64,000 nucleotides of DNA from the NCBI GenBank assembly GCA_015680905.1, contig CM027382.1, positions 9,149,501 to 9,213,500 of the forward strand. The letters run 5' to 3'. A model generated the notes under the pieces. It worked only from the letters and a program-made list of their open reading frames with translations, had not been told where the DNA came from and searched no databases. The translations under genes were made by a program, and so were the position numbers. Below, piece by piece: positions 48,044-59,570 of the stretch. The DNA comes from Coptis chinensis. Taxonomy: Eukaryota > Streptophyta > Magnoliopsida > Ranunculales > Ranunculaceae. The first letter of the stretch is position 1. Every line of letters begins with the position of its first letter.

Positions 48044-48798
48044 TGTAGGAAACTTACTCCAAAAATATACTTATTGTTAAGTAAACAAGAAATCAAATTA
48101 ATATAACAAATATATCATGAACAAACCTTTAAATTCAACAAACAAACAAACATTTTAGTCCTACTAATGAACTTAATTTACCAATGATTAAATCCGAGCC
48201 TAGTGAAGATTCACTATGTCTTTAAGATAGATTTTCCCCCTCACGGTGCTTGAAGGTTGATGGAAAACAATCTCCCAAGATAGAATGGATTTCTTTCTAT
48301 AGAAAGCTAGCACTTCAATTCTATAGAATCAGCGAACACAACATAGTATTTGACTAAGAACAGAGAGAGAAAAGAAAGATCAGAACTCTGTGTGATCTAG
48401 TGTGTCTTTCTCTCCAAATTCATCCACTATTTATAGGTGAGTGGTGCATCTTCGAAACAACACAGTGACTCTTGGGAAAAAGTAAGCAACTCTTTGAAAA
48501 GTCACATATTTCAAAAGAACACACCATTTCGGTATAAAACACTATTTCGAACCAGTGCCTATTTTGAAAGGTCACACATTTTCGGCATGATGCACTTTTT
48601 CGAACCAATGCACATTTTGAAAGGTCGCACCTTTTCGACATAATGCATTGTTTCGAGCCAGTGCACCATTTCGAAAATATTTTTCTCACTTTACGTACTG
48701 TTTTAAGAGAAATTCATTTCATCTCAATGTGGGATAACTTGGGAGACAAATTACTCATTCATATCTCAATGGATTTGTAAAAATCCATTTTTCTAACA
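48044..48798 (-). repeat. 3' LTR of the copia element
   Basis: This is 755 bp, about 90 percent similar by eye to 50426-51171, with many C/T and G/A differences. The two LTRs differ more than those of families 1 and 2, indicating an older insertion. It contains short repeats of the type TTTCGAACCA(G/A)TGC. Confidence 0.85.
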
Positions 48799-49409
48799 AT
48801 CCCCCACATGAATGAAAATTTGGCTTCTTCTATCATAAACATCGGATTTATGTTCTTTTACAAATGAAAAGATACCGCATCAGGTCAAGTAGTATGGGAG
48901 GCCTTGGACTTGCCTTAGTGAAAGACGATCGGATTTAATTGGACAATCAGTAGACTTCAATTAATGTCCTTGAACTGTCAGCCATTTGTATAAACCTAGA
49001 CAATCATCTTCACGCAGTACCTTCTCGAATACTATTGGTTCTCACATTTGTGTTCATTTTGGCCTTGAACACTTCTTGGTTTCAGATAGTGTTTTTGAGA
49101 CATTTGCATTTAAAATTCTCATAGAAGCGGTCCTACTTCGACTAACATAGGTGATTTCTATAAAGAGTATCCTGCAATACTCCACTTAGATAACATAACT
49201 TTCCAAGATATAGTAAATCATTAAAAGCTTGACTTATCCGGTTCCATGGCAAGATATGCAATTTGCCTTATATAGGAATGGGTTAGAGTATAATATTACT
49301 CTCTAATGCTAACTGAGTCACAGACATAATTCAGTTGGCCCATTGAACCTAGATCTTGGGATCTCCAGTCAACTAGGTTGGTTTTTCCATTATGAGGACT
49401 CTTGGTTGA

Positions 49410-49790
49410 TTATCTCAAAGGCTTTAAGCCCATTCCCCTTGATAATCTTTCCACTTGCTCTATTGTTAAACCTTTTGTAAGCGGATCCACAATATTATCT
49501 TTTGATTTTATATAGTCGATTGAGATAACTCCATTTGAGAGCAATTGTCTAACGGTGTTATGTCTACGACGTATGTGTCGAGACTTCCCGTTATACATGC
49601 TACTCTGTGCTCTACCAATAGCAGATTGGTTGTCATAGTGTATACACACTGCTGGCACAGGTTTAGCCCAGTTTGGAATATCCTCTAAGAAATTTCGAAG
49701 CCACTATACTTTTTCTCCATCCTTGTCCAATACTATAAATTCTGATTCAATAGTAGACCTTGCTATGCACACTTGCTGTGAGGATTTCCT
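49410..49790 (-). pseudogene. Copia RNase H C-terminus
   Basis: The minus strand reads [11 protein letters not shown], an in-frame TAG, then WLRNFLEDIPNWAKPVPA, HYDNQSAIGRAQSSMYNGK, HIRRRHNTVRQLL and DPLTKGL. This is the end of the RNase H domain of plant Ty1/copia polyproteins, including the SRHIRRRHN signature. Gag, protease, integrase and reverse transcriptase are deleted. Confidence 0.85.
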
Positions 49791-50425
49791 TGAAATTTAT
49801 GCATCTCTCCTAGAGTAAAACACCACATTTGATGTCTTTTGAGTAATGCTTCAACAAATTTCCAATTTTGAATTGTTTAATTCAAGGAGATACATAATCC
49901 CCAAGTGTGGTGTTTTCATTTCAATTATGAAATAGAAAGACACTTTGTTTTTCTTTAAAACCAAAAAAGAAAACATAAATAAATTTTGTTCAATAAAGAA
50001 TATACACTCACAAACTAATATGTGAACTTGCTTATGTTTCAGAGAGAAAGAATGGAACATCTCTTGTATAATTAGTGGGCCTTGAAAGTACCTTTTCAGT
50101 AAGAGACAAACAGTGCATGAGATGTTCTTTTCAGAAGGTTCAGACTTGGAAGGTGTGAAAAGTTCTAAAAGTAATTTATTATTTGTAAGATATATCTGTT
50201 TTACTATTGTGCCAAAGAGTTCCAATAAATAAGATTGCTTAAGATATTATTTTGTAAGCATACTTATAAGCAAAATTGAGGTCTTAGAAGTATTTTCGAC
50301 ACTATATGAATTATATATGACATTCTTTAACAAGACGCCTCACTTGAAAACATATATCTAAATGGTTTTCCAATTTATGCTTTTCAGTTTTGATTGGTTA
50401 TGGCTTGGGCCTGGTTAGTAAAATT

Positions 50426-51171
50426 TGTAGGAAACTTACTCCAAAAATATACTTATTGTTAAGTAAACAAGAAATCAAATTGATATAACAAATATATCAT
50501 GAACAAACCTTTAATTTTAACAAACAAACAAACATTTTAGTCCAACTAATTAACTTAATTTACCAATGATTAAATCCGAGCCTAGTAAAGATTCACTATG
50601 TCTTTAAGACAGATTTTCCCCCTCACGGTGCTTGAAGGTTAATGGAAAACTGTCTCCCAAGATAGAACGGATTTCTTTCTATAAAAAGCTAGTACTTCAA
50701 TTCTATAGACACAACATAGTATTTGACTAAGAACAGATGGAGAGAAAAAAAATCAGAACTCTGTGTGATCTGGTGTGTCTTTCTCTCCAAATTCATCTAC
50801 TATTTATAGGTGAGTGGTGCCTCTTCGAAACAACACAGTGACTCTTGGAAAAAAGTAAGCAACTCTTTGAAAAGTCACATGTTTCGAAAGGACACACCAT
50901 TTCAGCGTAAAACACTGTTTCGAACCAGTGCCTATTTCGAAAGGTCACACCTTTTCAGCATGATGCACTGTTTCGAACCAATGCACATTTCAAAATGTCG
51001 TACCTTTTCAGCATAATGCACTGTTTTGAACCAGTGCACCATTTCAAAAAAGTTTTTCTCACTTTACGTACTGTTTCAAGATAAACCCATTTCATCTCAA
51101 TGTGGGATAACTTGGGAGACAAATTACTCATTCATATCTCAATGGATTTGTACAAATCCATTTTTCTAACA
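50426..51171 (-). repeat. 5' LTR of the copia element
   Basis: This is the partner of 48044-48798. A canonical tRNA-Met primer site is not evident next to it; the adjacent minus-strand sequence reads TTTTACTAACCAGG, so the internal deletion may have reached this edge. Confidence 0.8.
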
Positions 51172-51405
51172 GCGTTGTCCAAGTCTCTCCATCGGAATAG
51201 CTAGCAAGTAGAAAATCATTTGCGTGTTCCAACTGCAAACATACTATGACTGCCTTTTAATTAGCAGATAACTCAAACTCTCTCAAGACCAACAACAATC
51301 TTACTGTAGAAAGTTTCTACCAAAACTTTTTGTGATTTTGAGGGGACGGTAGCATTCACAACTAGAGAATTAAGATCAAAATCGGGTAGACAGAGGCGCA
51401 ATGCA

Positions 51406-52069
51406 TTTTTTTTCTTTCGAAAATCGATTCGATATTTTGTGTATTTGGCATTCATATTTGGATTTGGTGTTCTCAAAATCCAATCCGATTTGATTTTCTA
51501 TCTGTTTTTTCACAAAATCATGTAGACTTATAAGTTGCAACATATACACATCTTAAACTTCATTTATTTTACGAAAACTAAATCATAACAATATATATAG
51601 TTTAAGACCAATTTAGAAGTCAAGATATTAATTAAGTCTATATATAATTTAATTTAACTGGTCGTTTGTATTATGCTTTTCTTTTTATTTCATTAATAAT
51701 AGGTTTGGAATGTCACTTGGATTGTACCTGTTTTGGACAATATGAATAAAATACATTAACATGTTGAAAATGTTTACCAAATCAAGGTATTAACAAGTTC
51801 AAACGGGCTAAGTTGCTGAATAAATGTATTAACATGTTCAAAATGCCAGACAAATGAATTGCATTAACACGAACAAATTGATTGCCAAAAACCCATTTTC
51901 AATCAGAGTGTTTTGCCGAATTTTTTCCGATTCCGAAAAGAATTTTTACACGTCCGAAAATAATAATTGGATCAGAATTGGAAATGATTTTGTCTTCTCG
52001 GAAAAAAAAATATCGGAAATAGTAGGTGGTTCCCACCATTAGGACGAAATTACGAAATACTTTTTCTTA
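51406..52069. other. AT-rich intergenic DNA
   Basis: No gene seen. It holds degenerate CCGATT/GATTCCGAAAA words at both ends that may be remnants of an old hAT-type element; termini cannot be fixed. The right end is the 3' flank of the dynein light-chain gene. Confidence 0.35.
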
Positions 52070-52597
52070 CTACTTAATTTCTTCATGAACAAGACAAACT
52101 TCAGTTTTGAAGAGAAGAAACGATAGCGAATCGTGAGAAAAATAAATGAATCCACCAGGTGAGTGAGTCACAAACGATCCAAAACTCTTCCCTACCACAC
52201 AATGCCAAGCAGGACCATATAACAAGTCAAACTCCTACAAAATAAGCTCCAGCTCAGTTTCTTTTTTTTGATGGACATACGACCGTATCATGCCAATATA
52301 ATTTGCTAAAAAAAATTAATAAAATAGACGTACCTTTTTTAGAGCCCGAGCTATGTGAGTCGGGTTGGGTCGACTAGTTTTCCGAGCTTGATCACCAACA
52401 AGTGATCTAGTGTACCTTAATGCATGTTCTTGCATGGTAACCGGCATATCAGCCGATCTTAACCGTAAATGAAGACTAATAGCTACTCCAGCAAGCTTGA
52501 CATCTGTAACAGAAGGTCTATAAAATCGTGACACTATATTGGATCGAGATGAGCATAGTCCACCTTGTTTCTCCTTTCCTTTGTGTGTTTTCTCCAT
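52070..52597 (-). CDS. Dynein light chain, LC8 type, two exons
   Basis: Exon 1 is 52334-52597 (88 codons, start ATG at 52597) and exon 2 is 52070-52234 (stop TAG at 52070-52072); the 99-bp intron 52235-52333 has GT...AG ends (GTACGT donor, TTTTGTAG acceptor) in phase 0. The 142-residue product has a basic leader of about 30 residues, then the LC8 fold: [26 protein letters not shown] (residues about 49-62), a helix HIARALKK, and after the splice [19 protein letters not shown] (94-112), GGFIYFS and FLLFKTEV. The peptide-binding strand and hydrophobic core residues are present. LC8 is a dimeric hub for partner peptides; flowering plants lack dynein motors but keep such genes. No disruption is seen. 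The extended N-terminus is usual for plant members. Confidence 0.92.
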
Positions 52598-53045
52598 TGA
52601 GAAAGCAGAGAAGGAACAAGTTTATGTTGTGGTTGAGGTTGAAGGAAAATAGCGTAGACAATCAAATTAAAAGACTCAAATTTCAAAAAAAAAAAAAATG
52701 AATCAAATTTTGACTGGTTTTAGTAGATAGTTAGAAGATTTGGTGTACATAAGGACGTGAAAAACATGATTGCATGAATTCAACGACACGTGTTTGATTT
52801 GATTATTCTCTTATTTGACCAGTGAGGGACCATACCAGAGGAGTACTCACTACCATGGGTTGTTGGCTTTCATTTCCAAGACTGAAAAGGAATCATGATC
52901 AATAGACGTACTGGGAGGAAGTTTTAGGTGGTGCCATATGTTCAAAGTTATATCTTACTACCTAGCTATTGTGTTTGTGTGTGATCGTGCGCGTAATGAA
53001 ATATCTAAAGACCAAAAATATATAACATATGCCAATTAAGTCTCT
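52598..53045. other. Upstream region of the dynein light-chain gene
   Basis: This holds the presumed leader and promoter, with an A-run at 52685-52698. I see no other gene. It ends at the TIR element starting at 53051. Confidence 0.5.
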
Positions 53046-53050
53046 CTAAT

Positions 53051-53140
53051 AGCATTCCCAATCCAATTCACTTTTTTTCACCTCCACGCAATAATAGCAT
53101 TCCCAATCCAATTCACTTTTTTTCACCTCCACGCAAGACT
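53051..53140 (+). repeat. 45-bp tandem duplication of the left terminus
   Basis: Two copies of AGCATTCCCAATCCAATTCA...CACCTCCACGCAA lie head to tail with a 45-nt period and no differences over the shared length. Confidence 0.8.
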
Positions 53141-54102
53141 ATTTCTCATCTTTGCTACTTTTGTGGTAAAAAACAAAAATAGATTACCCAATGCAGAGGT
53201 GAATTTAAACTTCGGACGGAGAATATAAAAATCGAAAAAACGGACGGACGGAATGAAACATCCCATCCAAAAAAAAAAAAAAAAAGTTCTCTCTCCCCGA
53301 CCCCTTCTCTCTCCCCCAACCCTTGCAGCACCACTTGTGCTGCACCACCACCCACCGTCCACCACTCTCTCCCCAACCCTTGCAACACCTACACCACCAC
53401 TCATCGCCACCACCATCATTGGACCAACACTGCCGCCACCACCACCGTTGGATCTACAACAAAAAAAGCAACACCACTCGTGCTGCGTCCCCATCATCCA
53501 CCACCCACCGCCACCACCATCATCATCATACCAAAAACCCTACCTCGCAGCAACAGTGCCACCACCACCTTTGCTTCACCAGTAGATTTCCTTTTTCCAG
53601 CCACCAGTTTGACACCACCACCAGTTTGAACTACCGACCACCGCTGCCACCTTCTCTATAATTTTACCTTGCACCCACCGATTTCCACCATTCTCAGACC
53701 TTACACCCACCGATTTCCACCATTCTCAGACTTTGCAACCACCGATTTCCACCACATCACCAGTTCAAACTGCCACCCAATCCCACCCCTTCCATCCCCA
53801 TCCAAGCACCCACCACCCACCCACCTTCCAAACAAAAAATAAAAACAACCCCATAATTCACCATCACCTAAAAAAAAAATTGTTGTTTGTTTAATTGATT
53901 AGCTAGGTTTGGTTGGTTATTGGTTTTGATGGAGTTGGGTTTGCTTCGATGCTAGGTTTGTTGGTTGGTTTTGATGGAGTTGGGTTTGCTTCGATGCTTT
54001 GTTTGTTGGTTGGGTTTGATTTATGGTAGTGTTCTTGTTTGTTGTGGTTTAGAATTGGTGTCGTCTATTTTTGGGTTTGTTCGAGCATAGGGTGTCGTCA
54101 TC

Positions 54103-57100
54103 ATGCTGTCTCAGAATAAGCATGTGCATTGCCCTTTTCGTGAGTTTGACAAGTGCAAAGATGGGGCCAATGGTGGTGGTGACTTTGCGGTTTCGTATAT
54201 CGAAACTCACATTAAGAAGCAGCACTTGAGTGGTCAGGGAAATATAGATAGCATGCGGGATAAGATTAAGGAGGACATAAGTTTATATTTATCCCTTCTT
54301 AATTTTTTGAAAACGGTGAACAAATGGATATGTGGCCACTGTCTCAGCATGCATGCATTAACCATACCATGTCGCCATTCAAGAGGCATCACAAAACCAC
54401 CGGAAATGACTGATAATGGAGAGTTGGGATGCCTTATTTTCAGTATACAAGAACCATCACCTATCCTTATGACTATGCAATCTGCACTCTCATCACAAGG
54501 AGACGCTAGTGCTATCCTGAGGCCTCTCGGTGTTGTTCCCTCTCTTGATGAGACGTTACTTGATAGGGCATTCCGTATACCCTTTCACACTGTGAAAAGT
54601 ATACCACGTGCATGTCGTTTGGCCTTTTCGGTGCATCAAGTCCGCTCTGCGGGATATTACGGTGATCCTAGTTCGGTTTAATCCGCGAGTTCGTCTTCTC
54701 ATTCTCCCGTGCTGCACTCTACAGGTTTTTCAACCACAAAATCATCAGGAACGTCGATCTGGTACTAGGAAAAACCTTCAGCAGAAACAGATTTTCCATG
54801 CTTTGATGATATGGAACGAACCTGGTGGACTGTTTCGCCTCTTAGAATCTACAGTAGAGCCTCTTTCAATCCAGCCACCCCAGCAATCTATTTCTACTCA
54901 GAATGTGCGTCGATGCTTACAGAAGGCTGATGGGCATTTTACGGCAGCGGTAAAAGTGTTGTCATCATCAGGGGTTGCCCCTAACTCGGCAGAGAATATC
55001 CAAGCATTAGAGGAGAAACACCCAATGCGACAACCACCTGTGCGATCAACTGTTCTTTTTGCTGAGCCTCCTTTATTGATAGAGAGAGACACCCTTTTGT
55101 CATGCATTAGGTCGTTTCTGAAAGGCACTTTTTGTGGTCGTGATGGTCTCCGAGATCAACACTTGTTGGATGCTATGAGTGGTTCTGCAGCAACTATATC
55201 TTTTGATTTACTAGATGCATTGACTACCCCTGTGGTGAATCTTTGGTTTCAGGGACGATGTCCACAGCTGTTAGCGGAATTCATAATGAGTGCTCCGCTT
55301 ACTCCACTTCTTAAGCTGGATAATAGTATTCGTCATATAGCTATGGGCATGGTTTGGCATCGTCTGGTCTCCAAGATTGCAATGAGAGGAGTTTTCAGAG
55401 ATGTGGTTGGGTACTTACAGGATTTCCAGTATGGGGTGGGTGTTTCTGGTGGAGCAGAGGCGATTTTGCACGTTGTCAACCATATGGTGTATGCTAACAG
55501 CGACAATAGCTCTCTTTCTATGCTACTGGTAGATTTTCATAATACTTTTAACATGGTTGATCGGACCATCATGTTGAAAAAGGTTCGTATCTGATGCCCA
55601 ACTATTGCCCTTTGGATCGAGTACTTGTATTGTCAGCCTGCGAGGTTATACGTGGGGGATGGCAACATATGGTCTGCTACTGGGGTCCAGCAAGGCGACC
55701 CTTTGGGTCCCCTTCTATTTGCACTGGTGTTGCATCCTCTGATTCTACGGATCCAGTCCAGTTGTCAGTTATTGCTACAGGCGTGGTACCTAGATGATGG
55801 GACTCTAATCGGGGATACAAAACAGGTGGCAACAGCTTTGGGTATGATTCAGGAAGAAGGACCTTATTACGGGTTAGTTCTTAATGTGGCTAAAACTGAG
55901 ATATTTTGGCCATCACTAGATCCACGTCACTCTACTCCCGGTCTCTTTCCGTCATATTTGTCCCATCCTCAGCAAGGGGTCAGGTTGCTTGGAGGTCCAG
56001 TTAGCACTGATGCATCTTTTCTCATAGGTCTTGCTCGTAAGCGTATTGACAAGGCTATGACTCTGATGGACCGTTTAGCTGTATTGGAAGATCCACAGTG
56101 TGAGTTAGCGTTCTTACAAGCTTGTGTTAGGCTATCTAAGTTGGTCTTCGCGATTCGTACTTGTCCACCATCCTTTTTTAGAGAGGCAGCTCAGACTTTT
56201 GATCGGCATCTCTGCAGTGTTCTCCAGGGTATTGTGGTTTCTGGTGGTCCTGGCTTCGGTGATTTATAGTGGCGTTTATCGACACTCCCATTACGTCTGG
56301 GTAGTTTAGGTATTTATTGTGCCACTGATGTCTCTACATTTGCTTTTGTGGCATCCCGTTTTCAAACTTTTGAGCTTCAAGACCACATTCTTAAGAGTTG
56401 TGGTACAATACCTTTGGATGAGATTATTGATGTTGCTAGCAATGCATTGAGTCTATGTCTACCCGATTTTGACCTCAATTCTCTGGCTGCGAATGCTACC
56501 GTCCCCTCAAAACCACAAAATGTTGTAGCAGAAGCGTTCTACGGTAAGATTGTTGCTGGTCTCGAGAAGGAGTTTGATTTATCTGTTCGTCAAAAGGCAG
56601 TCATGGGATGCTTGCAGTCGGAACACGCAAAAGATTTTCTACTTGCTGTTTCGATGGAGGGACTTATACAGCGTGTGTCGCCGGTGGAGTATCATTCTAT
56701 TCTCCGATACCGTCTCATGATTCCTTTGTACTCTGATGATGGTTTATGCCCTGTTTGCAAAAAGAGTAGATTGGATGCTTTCGAGGACCATGCAGCATAT
56801 TGTCAATATTTTCCAGGTTTCAAATACCGACATGATCATGTCAGATACATTTTATGTGATGCATTTTGGAAGGCTGGGGTACAAGTGAAGAAAGAAGCTC
56901 CTGTTAACTTTCTCACTGATCCGAATGAGGGAAGATCAACTCTTCGGCCTGCGGATGTCTTGATTTACAGTTGGTCTGAGGGAAAATATGCATGTGTTGA
57001 TGTAACTGGAGTCTCTCCGTTGGTAGGGTTGGGGAATGGTGACTTTGAGGTGGGAGAAGCAGCTAAGAGAGCAGCGACAGGGAAGATGAAGCATGAGGAA

Positions 57101-57169
57101 GCTTGCAGGGCTAACCAACATTGTTTCATTCCGTTTAGTTTCGACACTTTCAGTTTCTTGGAACAATAG
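54103..57169 (+). pseudogene. Non-LTR retrotransposon ORF: zinc fingers, reverse transcriptase, R2-like endonuclease
   Basis: The N-terminal part (54103-54681) has Cys/His clusters HCPFREFDKC...HIKKQH and WICGHCLSMH, like the zinc fingers of R2-type elements. After one frameshift near 54610-54690, a single frame runs to 57169, broken only by TGA at 55592-55594 and TAG at 56267-56269. It contains reverse transcriptase motifs VDFHNTFNMVDR (about 55529), GVQQGDPLGPLLF and the catalytic YLDD (55787-55798). The C-terminus has a CPVC...H...C knuckle (from 56747), then RPADVLIYSW and DVTGVSPL, the RPD / DVT pattern of restriction-like endonucleases. Related ORFs are annotated as reverse-transcriptase proteins in many plants. 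A 3' tail AATAAAATTT and an A12 tract end at about 57365. Confidence 0.85.
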
Positions 57170-57353
57170 TCTGTTGAGCTTCTCAAGAGACTTCAGAAAA
57201 TTATGAATAGTAATGTTATGATAGCTGGTTCTAACGAGTTTGTTTTTAGAAGGATAGGATTTGCTATTCATAAAGGACTTGTGGTGTAGCTTGTTACACG
57301 CTTGTCCTAATTTTTTTGTAAAATCCGTTATCAGTATCAATAAAATTTCCACT

Positions 57354-57365
57354 TAAAAAAAAAAA
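57354..57365 (+). other. Poly(A) tail end of the non-LTR element
   Basis: After a polyadenylation-like AATAAA at 57338, an A-run marks the 3' end of the retroelement. Downstream sequence from 57366 belongs to the host TIR element. Confidence 0.6.
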
Positions 57366-57603
57366 AGACCTCGAAAAAACACGCGCTTCCAAAAAAATAT
57401 AAAAAAACACACGAGACGGAATAAAAGGTTACGTCTGAAGCTCACAACTTGGTGACAATCTCGGTAGCAACTGCTACCCTCGTTGTGACTTAGTTACAAG
57501 TCACCGTCATTGTCACCTTTACATTGGGCAAGTGTTTTCTGATCCACAAAAGTGAAAACTCTCAATTTCTCCTCATAGTGACTTGCATTGGGAATGCTCT
57601 AAT

Positions 57604-57902
57604 TTACTAGTTAGGTAGCTTCTCATCGGTAGAATTGAGGTTAATGAACACTAGTGCATCACCTAATTATTATTTTTTCGTTAACCACCATAATTCAAAA
57701 TCCCTAGTGGTTAACATTATAGGCTTTTAGGAAGAGATTCTTCTTGTTCAAACACTCTACAACTCTTGATCCACAACTTGTGTATGCAAATACACCGCCT
57801 AATTAATTACACCTAGATATATGGTTGTTTAGTCCCAAGACCCCAATTCCTCATTCCATGGCTGTAAGCTTGTAAGAAAGGGACGTTAACTTCTTTTTTA
57901 AA
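57604..57902. other. Short intergenic stretch
   Basis: No gene seen between the TIR element and the next MITE. Confidence 0.5.
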
Positions 57903-58384
57903 TAGTGTTCTAAAAAACGCTAGGCGGTAGTCGGGCGGTAGGAGAACGTCTAACGCCTATGCTTTCTAGGCAATGCCTAGACGGCTAGGCGGTTTTTTTT
58001 CCTAATAAATATAGTAATACACACCTATACTAAAGAAAATCATTTACCATAACTCAAAAAATAAATACAAACAAATATACTTATTACAAAAATGCATAAT
58101 AGTTTAAGAATATCGACTTCATATAAAAACATACTCTTTGTTATAGTGGCATATAATTTACATTAAACTTTAGTCTTTTTAACTCATTCAAATCTTAAGC
58201 CTACACAAGCCTTTAATTTTCAACATTTAACATTCAAAAAAAAAAAAACTTGACTGGACCGCCTAGAGGCTGCCTAGTCGGCCCACCGATTTTTTGAACA
58301 ACTTGGGCCTAGACGAGTCGGTTGGGCACCGCCTAGCGCCTAGAGATCGCCTAGACAGCCGCCCCGCCGATTTTTACAACAGTG
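57903..58384. mobile_element. hAT-like MITE with GCCTAGGCG-type repeats
   Basis: The ends TAGTGTTCTAAAAAACGC and, inverted, CACTGTTGTAAAAATCGG are similar. Both subterminal regions are full of CTAGGCGG/CGCCTAG words. The flanks TTTTTAAAT and CTTTTAAT are a possible imperfect duplication. It is noncoding with an AT-rich centre. Confidence 0.6.
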
Positions 58385-58865
58385 CTTTTAATGTTGAAGA
58401 GAGCAAAAGCAAGTTACCCAAAAAAAGTTGAAGAGAGCATAACATGGTTTAGCTTAGGGGTGCAGATGGATAGCCGAATATCCGAATCCGATTCGTATTC
58501 GTATTCGAAAAATAGGATATTATCCGAAATTTTCGGATATCGGATTCGGATTCGGATAAATTTTCACATCCGAACAGATTTCGGATACGGATACGGATGC
58601 TGGTACTATCCGTCGGATAATATCTGAATCCGATTTAATTAATATAAATATATTATTATATTAAAACTATAAAATATAAATACAAATTTAATTTAGTTTA
58701 GGGTTTTTTTTCTTTCTCTCAATTCTCAATTTCTCAAGCCAACCCCACCCAGAACCACCACTCAAATTCTCAAATCTCAAAATCCCCTCAAATTCTCAAC
58801 GCACCACCAGGCACCACCGCTCCTCTTCTTCTTCCTCAAAGCACCACCACTCTTCAACACGCAAA

Positions 58866-59563
58866 GGTATGTCAAATTCTCAAATTGTCTGTGTCTTTAC
58901 TACACTCGTGTATAGAACTATAGATGCATTTGCTACTTGTCGTCCCAAACACATCTTCTAGAACTATAGATAAAAACATCAGTAAACGATTTTAAATCAG
59001 TGCTACTTGTATAAACGATTTTAAATCAGAGAACCACCAGTTTGTTATCTACTGACCCTACTCTTACCCTCTATCGAATCAAACTCTTTAATAAACTCTT
59101 TAATATAGTTTTCGTCCCTTTGTCAGTTTGTCACCATTCAGTTGTTGACTATCTCTTATGTAATCAGTTGTGAAATCTTGATTTTTACTGACTACGACTA
59201 CTTCCTATGTGTATTTGTATTTCCAAACATGGTCTACTATCAAAACCATAAACTCAACTCTGAGTTAATTGTTTAGAGGATGTGGAATTGAAATTTCAAC
59301 GAACTATAGGAGAAGCCTTCTTTGAACATGAAGTATCTTCCTTTCGTTTTTGTCAGCTTGTCAAGATCCTCTCTTTCTACAACATTAAACACATACACGC
59401 CATTCAAATCTTGCAAATTTTTCTTTTCTCTCTGCAAATGTGTAATAACAAACGTACAACAGTTAAACCATTTGAAGAATTTTTTGAATTTTCAAATTTT
59501 GAAGAATCTAAAAGTGTTGTGCATCGGTGCCTTTAATATTGACTCTATTTATTGTATTATCTA
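58866..59563 (+). other. Probable 5' UTR intron of the hAT transposase gene
   Basis: The donor CAAAG/GTATGT (58862-58872) follows a CCACC-rich leader, and the acceptor TTATCTAG precedes GTGGAAATGGCT. Removing it puts the leader next to the ATG at 59571. The two ORFs visible inside it are not supported as genes. Confidence 0.55.
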
Positions 59564-59570
59564 GGTGGAA

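Larger units (their letters stand above)
48044..51171 (-). mobile_element. Ty1/copia retrotransposon, internally deleted
   Basis: Direct LTRs at 48044-48798 and 50426-51171 start TGTAGGAAAC and end TTTCTAACA; on the coding (minus) strand they read TGTTAGAAAAATGGA ... TACA. The left flank GCGCT and the right flank GCGTT are a 5-bp duplication with one change. A purine tract GTGGGGGAT lies beside the left LTR on the minus strand, so transcription is minus. The internal region is only 1.63 kb and keeps just the end of RNase H, so it is defective. Confidence 0.85.
47690..51405 (-). pseudogene. Older non-LTR retrotransposon fragment, split by a copia element
   Basis: Two blocks, about 47690-48043 and 51172-51405, align on the minus strand with consecutive parts of the intact-looking non-LTR element at 56440-57000. 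The right block carries RLCLPDFDLNSL and NATVPSKSQKVLVETFY, and the left block the zinc-knuckle and LRPA-type endonuclease region. The blocks join without gap when 48044-51171 is removed. Stops and frameshifts are numerous, so this copy is older than the one at 54103. Confidence 0.8.
53051..57598. mobile_element. TIR element hosting a non-LTR retrotransposon
   Basis: The ends AGCATTCCCAATCCAATTCAC and, inverted, AGCATTCCCAATGCAAGTCAC continue as imperfect inverted repeats for about 110 bp, sharing CTTTTGTGG and CCCAATG(C/T)A(G/A)AGGTGA. Both sides are flanked by CTAAT (53046-53050 and 57599-57603), a possible 5-bp target duplication. Removing the retroelement inside leaves a MITE of only about 450 bp. 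A 45-bp tandem duplication of the left end is present (copies begin 53051 and 53096). The superfamily is undecided. Confidence 0.6.

Noticed and set aside
53253-53661. Overlapping proline/histidine-rich ORFs
   Set aside because: They are translations of CCACCA-type repeats in the leader of the non-LTR element, with no recognisable protein.
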